From positions 155,975 through 219,974 of the forward strand of contig NZ_KB891230.1 of the NCBI RefSeq assembly GCF_000373365.1: a stretch of DNA of 64,000 nt. The letters are read 5' to 3'. Source of the DNA: Parafrankia discariae. Its GTDB lineage: Bacteria; Actinomycetota; Actinomycetes; Frankiales; Frankiaceae. Positions 51,933 through 61,740 of the stretch are shown in pieces. Every line of letters starts with the position of its first letter. Positions within the stretch are counted from its first letter, which is position 1. The notes beneath the pieces were generated by a model. The model saw only the letters and a list, made by a program, of their open reading frames with translations. It was not told the DNA's origin and did not search any database. The position numbers were made by a program, and so were the translations under genes.

Positions 51933-54900
51933 ATGGTGCCGTGCCCGACATGCGCGGAGGAGAACCCGAAGCGAGCGCGCTTCTGCTCCGAGTGCGGGAA
52001 CCCCCTGCCCGTCGCGGGCAACGGGTCGCGCAAGACAGTGACCATCATGTTCGTCGACATAACCGGTTCGACGGACATCGGTGAGAAGATCGACTCCGAG
52101 CCGCTGCAGCAGGTCATGTGGCGGTTCTTCACCACCGTGCGTGAGGTCATCCACGCTCATGGCGGCACGGTCGAGAAGTTCATCGGGGACGCGGTGTTCG
52201 CCGTGTTCGGCATCCCGGTGCTGCACGAGGACGACGCGCTGCGCGCCGTGCGGGCCAGCCTGGACATCCGCGCGGCGATGGAGGAGCTCAACGCCGACCT
52301 CCAGCGCGAGTGGGGCCTGCGGCTGCGGGTGCGCATCGGGATCAACACCGGCGAGGTGACCGTCGCCGGCGGCGGCGCGACCGGCGACCCGGTGAACGTC
52401 GCCTCCCGGCTGGAGGAGGCCGCGCCGCCCGACGAGATCCTCATCGGTGACAGCACCTACAAGTTCATCCGGCACAGCGTCACCGTCAGCTCGGTGGGCC
52501 CGCTGGTCGTGCAGGGCAAGCGGGAGCCGGTGCGGGCGCACCGGCTGATCGGGCTGGTCGACCCGACCGCCGGCCCGGGCAGCCGGGCCCCCACCCAGGG
52601 CTTCGCCGCGCCGGTGATCGGCCGCAACCGGGAACGCCGCCGCCTCCAGGACGCCTTCGAGGCCGTCGTCGAGGAGCGGACCTGCCACCTGTTCACCGTG
52701 CTCGGCCCGGCCGGCATCGGGAAGTCTCGGATGGTCGGCGAGTTCTGCCAGGCCACCGCCTCCCGCGCGACCGTGCTCACCGGCCGCTGCCTGTCCTACG
52801 GCGAGGGCATCGCCTACTGGCCGCTGATGGAGATGGTCCGCCAGGCCACCGGCATGTCCGCCGACGAGAGCGCGCCGGACGGCCGGCTGCGCCTCAAGGA
52901 GCTGCTGGCGGACGTCCCGCAGGCCGCCGAGGTGGTCGACGCGCTCGCCCCGCTGGTCGGGCTCGGCGGCGCCGAGCTGGGCGCCCAGGAGAGCTTCTGG
53001 GCGGTCCGCACCTTCTTCCAGGCGCTGGCCGAGAAGCGCCCGCTGGTGCTGTGGTTCGACGACGTCCACTGGGCCGAGCCGACCCTGCTGGACCTGATCG
53101 AGCACGTCGCCGACTGGTCGCGCGACGCGCCGATCCTGCTGCTGTGCCTGTCCCGCCCGGAGCTGCTGGAGGACCGGCGCGAGTGGGGCGGCGGCAAGCT
53201 GAACGCCACGTCGATGCTGCTGGCGCCGCTCACCGAGGCGCGCTGCCACCGGCTGATCCGCACCCTGATGGGCTCGGACGACCTCGACCCCGCGCTCGTC
53301 TCGAGGATCACCACCTCGGCGGCGGGCAACCCGCTGTTCGTCGAACAGATGGTCGCCGCGCTGGTCGACGACGGCCTGCTGCGCCGCGAGGGTTCCCGGT
53401 GGATCGCCACCGGGAACCTGCGCGGGGTCACCGTGCCACCGACGATCTCCGCCCTGCTGGCCGCCCGGCTCGACCGCCTGGAGCCCCCGGAGCGCCGGGT
53501 GCTGGAGCGCGCCGCCGTGGTCGGCGAGCGGTTCTACCTGGACGCCGTCGTCGAGCTCTCCGACCCGTCCGAGCGTCCGTACGTCACCGAGCACTGCCTG
53601 TCGCTGGTCCGCAAGGAGCTCGTCCACCCGGACCGCTCGGACCTGCCCGGCGTCGACGCCTACCGGTTCCTGCACGTCCTGCTGCGCGACTGCGCCTACC
53701 AGGCGGCGTCCAAGCGCCAGCGCGCCGACCTGCACCAGCGCTTCGCCGGCTGGTTGCAGGCGCGGATGGTCGGCGGGCCGGGCGAGCACGACGAGCTGGT
53801 CGGCTACCACCTGGAACAGGCCTACCGCTACCGGGTGGAGCTCGGGCAGCGTGACACCGAGATGATCGAGCTCGGCCGGGCGGCGGCCACCTGCCTGATC
53901 GAGGCGGCCGACCGGGTCCGCCAGGGTGACGAGACCGGCGCCGCGCAGCTGCTCAAGCGCGCGATCACGCTGCTGCCGGAGACCGACCCGCTGCGGCTGC
54001 GGGCCGAGATCGACCTCGGCTGGGCGCTGTACTCGTTCGGCCGGCTCTCCGATGCCGAGCGCATCCTGCGGCAGGTCACCGAGCGGGCGCGGCGCGCCGG
54101 CGAGGACGGCCTGCGGGCGCACGCCCGGCTCGCCCAGCTGCGGGTGCTGTTCGCGACCGACCCCGAGGGCCTGGTCGCCAGCACGCTCACCGAGGCCACC
54201 GCGGCGCTGGCCGCCTTCGTCCGGGACGGCGACGACGTCGGCGCCGCGCTGGCCTGCCGCAGCCAGTCGGCGGCGTACGGCGCGGCCGGCCAGTTCGCGG
54301 CTGCGGAGAAGGCCATGGAGGCCGCCGTGCTGCACGCCGAGGAGTCCGGGGTGCCCCGGGCCGCGCACTCGCTGCGGCGCGAGCTGGTGCTGCTGCTGAG
54401 CCTCGTGCCGCGCCCGGTGCCGTACGCGATCGCGAAGGCGACCAGGGCGCTGGAGGCGGCCGGCGACGACCGCGGGCTGCGCCGGGCGGTGCTCGCCCAG
54501 CTCGCGCTGCTCAACGCCATGTCCGGGGACCTGGAGGCGGCGCGCACCCATCTCAAGGACGCCGAGGAGATCGTCGGGGACATCCGCGGCGCCCGCACCG
54601 ACCCGTTCCACAGCGGCTTCGTGGTGGCCCGGGTGGCTCTGCTGGCCGACGAGCCGGAGATCGCCGAACGCGAGCTGCGCCGCAGCTGCCGCCAGCTGTC
54701 CCGGATGGGCGAGCGCGCGCACCTGGCGACCCGCGCCGCGTTGCTGGCCGACGTGCTGGTCCGGCGCGGCAAGCTGGAGGAGGCGCAGAAGTACGTCAAC
54801 CGGTGCCGGGACGCGGCCGCCGGCGACCAGCTCCCCGCCCAGGCGGGCTGGTGCTCGGTGCACGCCAAGCTGCTGTCGATCTCCGGGCGGGACGCCGAGG

Positions 54901-55133
54901 CGCTGCGCTTCGCCGACACCGCGTGCGACCTGGCCGGGCGCACCGACGACATCGACGGGCAGGGCAACGCGCTGCTGGCCCGCGCCGAGGTGCTCTACCG
55001 GGCCGGGCGCAAGGACGACGCCGCCGAGAGCATGGAGGCGGCCAGCGCCCGGTTCCTGCAGAAGGGGAACCGGGCGGCGGCGGCCACCAGCCGGCGGCTG
55101 TTCGAGACCCTCGACGCCGAGCGTTTCGGCTGA
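51933..55133 (+). CDS. Adenylate/guanylate cyclase-ATPase-TPR regulatory protein
   Basis: 1066 residues. Zinc ribbon at the very start (Cys4, 7, 18, 21: CPTCAEENPKRARFCSEC), then a class III nucleotide cyclase domain (about 35-200: TIMFVDITGSTDIGEKID and GTVEKFIGDAVFAVFG carry the two metal Asp; GINTGEVTVAGGGATGDPVNVASRLE). An AAA/STAND ATPase follows with Walker A GPAGIGKS near 258-265 and FDDVHWAEPTLLDL as Walker B. The C-terminal half is TPR-like helical repeats. Same domain order as several mycobacterial cyclase regulators, though a DNA-binding domain is absent. Likely produces cAMP under ATP-driven control. Confidence 0.93.
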   Translation: MVPCPTCAEENPKRARFCSECGNPLPVAGNGSRKTVTIMFVDITGSTDIGEKIDSEPLQQVMWRFFTTVREVIHAHGGTVEKFIGDAVFAVFGIPVLHEDDALRAVRASLDIRAAMEELNADLQREWGLRLRVRIGINTGEVTVAGGGATGDPVNVASRLEEAAPPDEILIGDSTYKFIRHSVTVSSVGPLVVQGKREPVRAHRLIGLVDPTAGPGSRAPTQGFAAPVIGRNRERRRLQDAFEAVVEERTCHLFTVLGPAGIGKSRMVGEFCQATASRATVLTGRCLSYGEGIAYWPLMEMVRQATGMSADESAPDGRLRLKELLADVPQAAEVVDALAPLVGLGGAELGAQESFWAVRTFFQALAEKRPLVLWFDDVHWAEPTLLDLIEHVADWSRDAPILLLCLSRPELLEDRREWGGGKLNATSMLLAPLTEARCHRLIRTLMGSDDLDPALVSRITTSAAGNPLFVEQMVAALVDDGLLRREGSRWIATGNLRGVTVPPTISALLAARLDRLEPPERRVLERAAVVGERFYLDAVVELSDPSERPYVTEHCLSLVRKELVHPDRSDLPGVDAYRFLHVLLRDCAYQAASKRQRADLHQRFAGWLQARMVGGPGEHDELVGYHLEQAYRYRVELGQRDTEMIELGRAAATCLIEAADRVRQGDETGAAQLLKRAITLLPETDPLRLRAEIDLGWALYSFGRLSDAERILRQVTERARRAGEDGLRAHARLAQLRVLFATDPEGLVASTLTEATAALAAFVRDGDDVGAALACRSQSAAYGAAGQFAAAEKAMEAAVLHAEESGVPRAAHSLRRELVLLLSLVPRPVPYAIAKATRALEAAGDDRGLRRAVLAQLALLNAMSGDLEAARTHLKDAEEIVGDIRGARTDPFHSGFVVARVALLADEPEIAERELRRSCRQLSRMGERAHLATRAALLADVLVRRGKLEEAQKYVNRCRDAAAGDQLPAQAGWCSVHAKLLSISGRDAEALRFADTACDLAGRTDDIDGQGNALLARAEVLYRAGRKDDAAESMEAASARFLQKGNRAAAATSRRLFETLDAERFG

Positions 55134-55187
55134 CCCGGCCGGCTCAGGTCAGTTCCGGGCCGGACCGACTCCGGGACCGGGATCGGC

Positions 55188-56165
55188 TCAGGTCACCTCG
55201 GGCTTCGGGAGCGGGTTGAGCCGTGTGGTGCCGTAGGTGAACCCGGCCAGGTCGATGGTCTGCGGCGTGGCCGGCTCGTACGAGGTCCCGCCGTCGCCGA
55301 AGGTCGCTGTGACGAGAATCCCACCGATACGCAGGTCGTTGGAGATCCGCGGGTTGAAGCTCTGCTCCTTGTGGACGAGCTGACCGTCCAGCCAGGCGAG
55401 CAGGACACCGTCGGCGAAGCCCTCGAAGTTGAGTTTGACGCCCTGTTCCACGCAGATCCAGCGGCCGACCGGCCAGTGCCACGCGCCTTTGCCGATCACA
55501 TTGATCGGGTGATCGGAGCGCGCGGTGTTCGCGTAGACGATTCCTTCGTCACCGTCCCGCCACGCGAAGCGGGTGGCCAATCCGCTGCGCAACGTCTCCG
55601 TACGCTGACGGTTCTTGACGATGGTGCCGAACAATCCCGGGAGGCGACCGCCCTTGCCAAAGGCGAAACCCTCCGGGAACCGCAGGTAGTAACGCAGGTA
55701 CAGCTCGTAGGGTGATCTCAGGGTGTGATCGACGAAGAGCTGCGTCCCGCCGTAGGTGGGCCCGTCGCCGTAGATTCTCGCGTCCGCGGGGTTCATCGCG
55801 TCAACCGGAAGTGAGATTCGCAGGAATTTCGGGAAGCGTGGATCGTCCGACGGCATCATCTGCGCGCGGTCCAGCCCGAAGCTCGACCGGCCCTGGGCCA
55901 CCAGGTCCTTGCCGAAGAACTCCTTCGCCGCGGCCGGGTCCGCGAGGGTGCGCCGCGCGGCGGCGGTGGTCGCGGGCGCGGCGGCGGGCGTCGCCGTGTC
56001 CGGCGGCAGGATCTCGCTGGCCGGGTCGAACGGCTGGTCGTCGGAGACCAGGCCGCAGCCCGTCCCCGCCAGCGCGAACGCGCCGAGGGACGAGGCGAGC
56101 AGCGCCCGCCTCGTCCAGCCGCGCCGGTCCGGACCGGCCTCCCCCGGCCTGCCCGGACCGCTCAT
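55188..56165 (-). CDS. PL14-like exported polysaccharide lyase
   Basis: 325 residues. Twin-arginine type leader (GWTRRALLASSLGAFALAGTGCG), so it is probably exported folded; a Cys after the hydrophobic core may be lipidated but the lipobox is poor. Mature domain: TLRSPYELYLRYYLRFPEGFAFGKGGRLPGLFG, ATRFAWRDGDEGIVYAN, GRWICVEQGVKLN, ADGVLLAWLDGQLVHKE, LRIGGILVTATFGDGGTSYEPA: the beta-jelly-roll pattern of polysaccharide lyase family 14 and alginate/glucuronan-lyase-like proteins. The ATG overlaps the stop of the UDP-glucose dehydrogenase gene (ATGA). Substrate is inferred to be the polymer made by the divergent operon. Confidence 0.8.
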   Translation of the reverse strand: MSGPGRPGEAGPDRRGWTRRALLASSLGAFALAGTGCGLVSDDQPFDPASEILPPDTATPAAAPATTAAARRTLADPAAAKEFFGKDLVAQGRSSFGLDRAQMMPSDDPRFPKFLRISLPVDAMNPADARIYGDGPTYGGTQLFVDHTLRSPYELYLRYYLRFPEGFAFGKGGRLPGLFGTIVKNRQRTETLRSGLATRFAWRDGDEGIVYANTARSDHPINVIGKGAWHWPVGRWICVEQGVKLNFEGFADGVLLAWLDGQLVHKEQSFNPRISNDLRIGGILVTATFGDGGTSYEPATPQTIDLAGFTYGTTRLNPLPKPEVT

Positions 56166-57559
56166 ACGTTGGGGCGGCCGAGCGCGTGGTAGATCCAGCC
56201 GGCGGCCCGCCACCGCTGCGGGTCGAGGGTGTTGCGGCCGTCGATGATGACCGGGCGGCGCACCAGCGACGTCAGCAGCGACGGCTCGATCTCACGGAAG
56301 TCGGCCCACTCGGTGAGATGCAGCACGACGTCGGCGTCGGCGACCGCCTCGGCGACGCCCGAGGCGTAGCGTAGGTCGGCGAACTTGCGGGCGGCGTTCG
56401 CCATGGCCGCCGGGTCGTAGACCGTCACCCGGGCGCCGGCCTTGCGCAGCGCGTCGGCGACGTCCAGCGCCGGCGAGTCGCGGATGTCGTCGCTGTTCGG
56501 CTTGAACGCGGCCCCGAGCACGGCGACCCGGCGCCCGGCCGCGCCGCCGCCGAGCAGGTGGATGGCCAGCTCGACCGTCCGGCTGCGCCGGCGCAGGTTG
56601 ACCCGGTCGACCTCGCTCAGGAAGCCGAGCGCCGGGCCGGCGCCCATCTCCTCGGCGCGGGCCTGGAAGGCACGGATGTCCTTGGGCAGGCAGCCGCCGC
56701 CGAAGCCGAGGCCGGCGCCGAGGAACCGGCCGCCGATCCGGGTGTCGTAGGCGAGGGCCGAGGCCAGGGTCTTGACGTCGGCGCCCGCCACCTCGCATAC
56801 CTCGGACATCGCGTTGATGAAGGAGATCTTCGTGGCGAGGAACGCGTTCGCGGCCACCTTGACCAGCTCGGCGGTGGCGAAGTCGGCGACGACCGCCGGC
56901 GTGCCGGCGGCCAGCGCGGTCGCGTACACCTCCCGCAGCCGGGCCTCGACCCGGATCCGGCGCCCGGTGTGGTTGCCCTGGTCGGTGCGGTCGGCCACGC
57001 CGTACCACTCGTCGTCGGCGGGCAGGCCGAAGACCAGCCGGTCCGGGCGCAGGGTGTCCTCGACCGCGAAGCCCTCCCGCAGGAACTCGGGGTTCCACGC
57101 GAGATCGACCTCGGGGGCCTCCCGGGCGAGCCAGTCGGCGAGGCGCACGGCCGTCCCCGCCGGGACGGTCGACTTGCCCACCAGCAGGGACCCGGCCTTC
57201 GGCTGGGCGGCGAGGAGCCGCTCGACCGCGCCGTCGACGTAGCTCATGTCGGCCGCGCCCGAGTCCGCGCGCTGCGGGGTGCCCACGCACAGGAAATGCA
57301 CGTCCGCGCTCGCCGCGTCGGCGAAGGAGGTCGTGAAGGCCAGCCGGCCGGTCTCGAGGTTCTTGCGCAGGAGCTCCTCGAGGCCCGGTTCGAAGAAGGG
57401 CACCTCGCCGTCGGCGAGCCGGCGGACCTTGTCCTGGTCGACGTCGACGCCGATGACGTCGAAACCGAGCTCGCTCATGCAGATCGCGTGCGTGGCCCCG
57501 AGATATCCGGTGCCGATAACGCTGATCCGGAGCGGGCTCCCCGCTTCTGGTGTGCTCAT
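56162..57559 (-). CDS. ugd: UDP-glucose 6-dehydrogenase
   Basis: 465 residues. Oxidises UDP-glucose to UDP-glucuronate with two NAD+. N-terminal Rossmann motif ISVIGTGYLGATHAICMSELGFDVIGVDVD, middle WNPEFLREGFAVEDTLRPDRLVFG, catalytic Cys290 in FGGGCLPKD, C-terminal VAVLGAAFKPNSDDIRDSPALDVADALRKAGARVTVYDP. A ~20-residue insertion (ADDEWYGVADRTDQGNH region) distinguishes it from shorter forms. GDP-mannose dehydrogenase is a relative, but the overall motifs favour UDP-glucose. A GGGGGGA site lies about nine bases before ATG 57559. First gene of the ugd-lyase unit. Confidence 0.93.
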   Translation of the reverse strand: MSTPEAGSPLRISVIGTGYLGATHAICMSELGFDVIGVDVDQDKVRRLADGEVPFFEPGLEELLRKNLETGRLAFTTSFADAASADVHFLCVGTPQRADSGAADMSYVDGAVERLLAAQPKAGSLLVGKSTVPAGTAVRLADWLAREAPEVDLAWNPEFLREGFAVEDTLRPDRLVFGLPADDEWYGVADRTDQGNHTGRRIRVEARLREVYATALAAGTPAVVADFATAELVKVAANAFLATKISFINAMSEVCEVAGADVKTLASALAYDTRIGGRFLGAGLGFGGGCLPKDIRAFQARAEEMGAGPALGFLSEVDRVNLRRRSRTVELAIHLLGGGAAGRRVAVLGAAFKPNSDDIRDSPALDVADALRKAGARVTVYDPAAMANAARKFADLRYASGVAEAVADADVVLHLTEWADFREIEPSLLTSLVRRPVIIDGRNTLDPQRWRAAGWIYHALGRPNV

Positions 57560-57925
57560 TGTGTGTATCCCCCCACTCAACGTCGGGCTTTCGGGCCGCG
57601 GAGCGCATTGTGGCCCGCTCGTGTTTCCGGCGGATGAGGCGGGGTGCCGGGGCGACCCGGCCACCGCCACAGGTAGCCACTCGACTACCAAACGTTGCCA
57701 GTTTGCCCCTGGTGGAGGGTGGGTACGGTGATCGGTTACGCCCAGTCCTGACCACTGCTAATGTCTGCCTCGGCTATCAATGGATAGACATCAGCGACCA
57801 CCGGCGGGGGTGCGGTGGGGACTTGAGCCACCCGGCTGGCGCGCCGGATGGTTCGTACACGTCCCAACGCTTGCCCATGACCCTGGCGTTCTCGGTGGCC
57901 TGCAGCTGGGGGGGCAACGCACAAG
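57560..57925. promoter_or_regulatory. Divergent control region of the polyuronate locus
   Basis: 366 bases. Contains inverted repeats CAAAC-N7-GTTTG (57689-57705) and CTATC-AATG-GATAG (57774-57787), and TAATGT (57759-57764) as a possible -10 toward the glycosyltransferase gene, about 160 bases from its start. Locally lower in GC than the flanking genes. No gene seen. Confidence 0.5.
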
Positions 57926-59200
57926 ATGGAGTGGTTCGGCGTCGCGTTCGATTTCGTACGCGACCATCGTTCTCTGGTCCCGATCGGGATCGCGGGCGTC
58001 GTCTCCTGGGTGGTGTGGCTCACACGCCGCCTGCTCTCCACCCGGTACCGCCCCGTCCGGAACAACTTCCGAGCCAGCACCTCGGTGGTCGTTCCCTCGT
58101 TCCGGGAAGATCCCGACGTCCTCCTCCGCTGCCTGGAGACCTGGCTCTCCCAGCAGCCGGACGAAATCATCATCATCCCGGACGTGGAGGACACCGAGCT
58201 CATAGCGAGACTCGCCGAGCGCGCCGACCCGACGGTCCGCGTGATCCCGTTCGTCCACGAGGGCAAGCGCTCGGCGCTGGGCGTCGGCCTGTCCGCGGCG
58301 ACCCGGGACATCGTCGTGCTCTGCGACTCCGACACCGCGTGGGAGCCGGGGCTGCTCGCCGCGGTGCAGATGCCGTTCGTCGACCCGCAGGTCGGCGGGG
58401 TGGGCACCCGGCAGAACGTCTACGAGCCGCGCAGCAGCGTGTGGCGGCGGGTCGCGAACTGGCTGGTCGACATCCGCTACCTCGACTACGTGCCGGCGCA
58501 GGGCCGGGTCGGCGCCGTCGCCTGCCTGTCCGGGCGGACCGCGGCCTACCGGCGCTCGGCGATCCTGCCCGTGCTGCACAACCTGGAGCACGAGTTCTTC
58601 CTCGGCCGGCGGTGCATCGCCGGTGACGACGGCCGGCTGACCTGGCTGGTGCTCGCGTCCGGCTACAAGACCATGCACCAGCACACGGCGCACGCCATGT
58701 CGATGTTCCCCGACAACCTGAAGGCCTTCATCAAGCAGCGGGTGCGCTGGAGCCGGAACTCCTACCGGACCTACCTGACCGCCATCTACAAGGGCTGGCT
58801 GTGGCGGCAGCCGCTGATCACCCAGGTCAGCGTGCTGCAGATCGTGCTCACCCCGGTGACCATGGGTGTCGCGATGACCTACTTCGTGCTGTGGATGTTC
58901 CGGCCGGAGGCGAACGCCCCGATCATCGCGATCGCCTGGCTGCTGCTCGGGCGGTTCATCCGCGGGCTCTCCCACCTCAAGGAGCATCCGCGGGATGTCT
59001 TCATCCTCCCGTTGACAGTGCTGATGATCATCGTCGTCGCACTGCCCATCAAGGCCTGGGCGCTGGTGTCTATGAACAAGCAGGGCTGGCTGACCCGGCG
59101 CTCCGACATGATCGGCGGGGAGGGGCAGACCGACGCCTCCACCCGCACCGGCCCGGCCGCGGGCGCACGCCCGGCGACGGCGACGGGCGGTGTCCGATGA
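57926..59200 (+). CDS. Processive family 2 glycosyltransferase (Alg8/hyaluronan-synthase-like)
   Basis: 424 residues. One N-terminal TM helix, a cytosolic GT-A domain and three to four C-terminal TM helices, the layout of Alg8 and hyaluronan synthases. Catalytic signatures: STSVVVPSFRED, D134-S-D136 (LCDSDTAWEPG), D234-D235 (AGDDGRLT, acceptor-site base) and Q271-RVRW275, the QXXRW motif of processive polymerases. VEDTELIARLAERA and FVHEGKRSALGVGL are typical of this branch. Would polymerise a nucleotide sugar, plausibly UDP-glucuronate from the divergent ugd, and extrude the chain. Its stop overlaps the next start (ATGA). Confidence 0.9.
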   Translation: MEWFGVAFDFVRDHRSLVPIGIAGVVSWVVWLTRRLLSTRYRPVRNNFRASTSVVVPSFREDPDVLLRCLETWLSQQPDEIIIIPDVEDTELIARLAERADPTVRVIPFVHEGKRSALGVGLSAATRDIVVLCDSDTAWEPGLLAAVQMPFVDPQVGGVGTRQNVYEPRSSVWRRVANWLVDIRYLDYVPAQGRVGAVACLSGRTAAYRRSAILPVLHNLEHEFFLGRRCIAGDDGRLTWLVLASGYKTMHQHTAHAMSMFPDNLKAFIKQRVRWSRNSYRTYLTAIYKGWLWRQPLITQVSVLQIVLTPVTMGVAMTYFVLWMFRPEANAPIIAIAWLLLGRFIRGLSHLKEHPRDVFILPLTVLMIIVVALPIKAWALVSMNKQGWLTRRSDMIGGEGQTDASTRTGPAAGARPATATGGVR

Positions 59201-61740
59201 GGGCCCCGCTCCCAACCTGGATACGGCGGGCGGGGCTGACCACCCTCGTCGTGGCCGCGATCGGGAGCGGTGGCCTGCTCACCGCCCTGCCCGCGCACGC
59301 CGAACCGGTGGCGCCGCTGCCCCCGGTCAGCTCGGCGGACGCGAAGAAGCAGTCCAACCTGGTCGACGCCGAGGACATCCGGCTGCGCTCGATGTTCGAG
59401 CGCTTCGGGGTGCTCACCGCGCCGACGCTCGTCGAGGTCGCCGGCAGCCTGCCCACCCTGCTGCTGCCGGCACGCCAGGCCCCGTACACCGCGGGGGACG
59501 TCGTCGCGGCCGGCGGCGGGCGCCGCGAGGTCGACGGCGCCGTGCTGTTCACCGCGAACGTGCTGGTCGGCCCGCAGGCCCGGCTCGTGATCGATCCCAG
59601 CATCAGCACGCTGCGGCTGGCCAGCGGCGCGTCCGGGTTCGCCTCCGTGGCCACCTGGCGCGGCGGGCTGGAGTTCGCCGGGCGCTCCCCGGAGCAGCCG
59701 CTGACCGTGGTCGGCTGGGACGTCCAGAACCTCGAGCCGGACAAGCTCACCGTGGACGGCCGCGCCTACATCCGCACCATGGGTGGCGAGCTGATCATGC
59801 GCAACACCAGTGCCAACCACCTCGGCTTCTGGAACGGCCGGACCGGCGGCGTGGCCTGGACGGGAAGCAAGGGCGAGCCGAGCACGGGCGGCGCGGCGAA
59901 CTCGACCCTGAGCGACAACATCTACGGCGCGTACGTCTCCGGCAGCGAGGGCATCCAGATGGTCGGCGTGCGCCTCGTCGACAACGAGCGGTCCGGCCTG
60001 GCCGTGCACCGCGACGCCATCACCACGCTCGTGTCCGGGGTGACCTCGGCCCGCAACCACGGCGACGGAATGACCATCGACCGGGCCTCAGGCTCCCGGG
60101 TGATGCGCAGCACGGTGAGCGACAACAGCGGCGACGGCATCTCGCTGGACGGCCGTGGCCTCGGCGTGGTCGCCACCGCGACCGGGGTCCAGGTCAACCA
60201 GATCAAGGACACCCTGATCGAGGAGAACACCGTCTCCGGCAACGGCCGGTACGGCATCCGGGTCGTCGGCGGCGAGAACACCGTCGTCCGCATGAACACG
60301 ATCAGCGGCGGCCAGCTCGGCATCGTGGTCAAGAGCGGCGCCAACGGCACCCAGATCACCGGCAACAAGGTGACCGGGGCGGACGAGGCCGGCATCCAGA
60401 TCGGGCCGGACGCCCGCCGCACCGCCATCGTCGACAACAAGCTCGCCGACGGCCGTCTCGGCGTGCTCACCCAGGACGCCCTCACCACCATCATCAGCCG
60501 CAACCAGGTGCGTGGCGCCACCGACTTCGCCATCACGCTGCGTGGCGCCTCGGACGGCAGCACGATCCAGCACAACATCCTCGCCGGCGAGGGCTGGCGG
60601 GCGGTCGACACCCGCAAGGCTCTGGGGGTCCGCTCCCGCGACGTGCACAGCAACGACGCCGACGCCTGGGTGTCACGCACTCCGCATCACTGGTACACGC
60701 TGTTCCGCCGCCATCCCGCCCTCATCGTGTGGGGTCTGGTGGCGCTCTTCCCACTCGCCGGCTGGTGGGCCCGGCGGCGGGCCCGGCGACGGCCGCCGCG
60801 ACACCCCTATCCCGAGTCCGAGCTGCTGGTCCGCCGCCTGACCGGGGGCACGATGCGACCGGATCCCGCCTTCTCCGGCATCCCCGACCAGCGGACGGGG
60901 TCCTCGGTGGCCGATTCGCCCGCGGGCACCGCCCTTCCCCGGGTGCCCGCGGAGCGCTATCCCACGCCGGGCCGAGCGCAGCCGGCCCCGGCCGGCGCGG
61001 GCATTCAGATCCTCCCGACACCGGTGCTCGCCGCGGCGGGCCCGGCGGCGGGAGGAGCGCTGGACGTCCAGCCGGCTCCCGGCGGGCGGACCAGGTCCGG
61101 CTCGCGGCGCCGCTCCGGTGCCGCGGAGCCGAACGGCTCCCCGGCGAAGCGGCCACGGCCCGCGACGGCCGGCTCCGACGACACGACCGTCCTGCACACC
61201 GGCGGTCTCCGGGCCGGCCGCTCCGGCGCCGACCGCTCCGGCCCCGACCACTCCGGAACCGGTCGTCCCGGAACCGGTGGCGCTGACGACGACCGCCGCG
61301 GCACCGACGACGTCGGCAACGCGCTGTCACCGTCCGCGACCCTGACGCCGGCCGCCGCGCCGATCAGTGAGGACGCCCACCCGACCCTGCGCGGCCTGCG
61401 CTTCTACCGCACCCCGCGGGACCTGGCGGCCGGACCGGACCTGTCCACCGGACCGGACATGCTGGCCGCGCACGACATGCTGGCCGGACACGGCATGTCC
61501 GCCGCGGAGGTCACGACCGAGATCACGACACGGCCGTTCGACGGCGCCGACCACCCCGCGGGTCCCACCCAGTGGCCACGCGCCGGGTGGGAGCAGCCTC
61601 CGGAGCCGGACGCCTACTGGTCCGGCGGCCAGGGTTCGGAAGACCAGCCGGACGGCGACCCGAACCTGGAGATCATCGATCCGGTGGACGGGGCGCCTGG
61701 TCGCCGCCGCCGCCGTTCCAAAGGGGGAAACAGCAGGTGA
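59197..61740 (+). CDS. Exported right-handed beta-helix protein with TM anchor and cytoplasmic tail
   Basis: 847 residues. Signal peptide to about 35 (LPAHA). Residues ~190-485 are a run of parallel beta-helix (PbH1) turns (NHGDGMTIDRASGSRVMRSTVSDNSGDGISLDG, IEENTVSGNGRYGIRVVGGENTVVRMNTISGG, ITGNKVTGADEAGIQIG) as in AlgG-like C5-epimerases and polysaccharide lyases; no DPHD epimerase motif seen. A TM helix at about 506-525 (LIVWGLVALFPLAGWWA) and an ~320-residue Arg/Pro/Ala-rich tail on the inner side follow. Probably an epimerase-, lyase- or scaffold-type modifier of the polymer as it leaves the synthase. Confidence 0.85.
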   Translation: MRAPLPTWIRRAGLTTLVVAAIGSGGLLTALPAHAEPVAPLPPVSSADAKKQSNLVDAEDIRLRSMFERFGVLTAPTLVEVAGSLPTLLLPARQAPYTAGDVVAAGGGRREVDGAVLFTANVLVGPQARLVIDPSISTLRLASGASGFASVATWRGGLEFAGRSPEQPLTVVGWDVQNLEPDKLTVDGRAYIRTMGGELIMRNTSANHLGFWNGRTGGVAWTGSKGEPSTGGAANSTLSDNIYGAYVSGSEGIQMVGVRLVDNERSGLAVHRDAITTLVSGVTSARNHGDGMTIDRASGSRVMRSTVSDNSGDGISLDGRGLGVVATATGVQVNQIKDTLIEENTVSGNGRYGIRVVGGENTVVRMNTISGGQLGIVVKSGANGTQITGNKVTGADEAGIQIGPDARRTAIVDNKLADGRLGVLTQDALTTIISRNQVRGATDFAITLRGASDGSTIQHNILAGEGWRAVDTRKALGVRSRDVHSNDADAWVSRTPHHWYTLFRRHPALIVWGLVALFPLAGWWARRRARRRPPRHPYPESELLVRRLTGGTMRPDPAFSGIPDQRTGSSVADSPAGTALPRVPAERYPTPGRAQPAPAGAGIQILPTPVLAAAGPAAGGALDVQPAPGGRTRSGSRRRSGAAEPNGSPAKRPRPATAGSDDTTVLHTGGLRAGRSGADRSGPDHSGTGRPGTGGADDDRRGTDDVGNALSPSATLTPAAAPISEDAHPTLRGLRFYRTPRDLAAGPDLSTGPDMLAAHDMLAGHGMSAAEVTTEITTRPFDGADHPAGPTQWPRAGWEQPPEPDAYWSGGQGSEDQPDGDPNLEIIDPVDGAPGRRRRRSKGGNSR

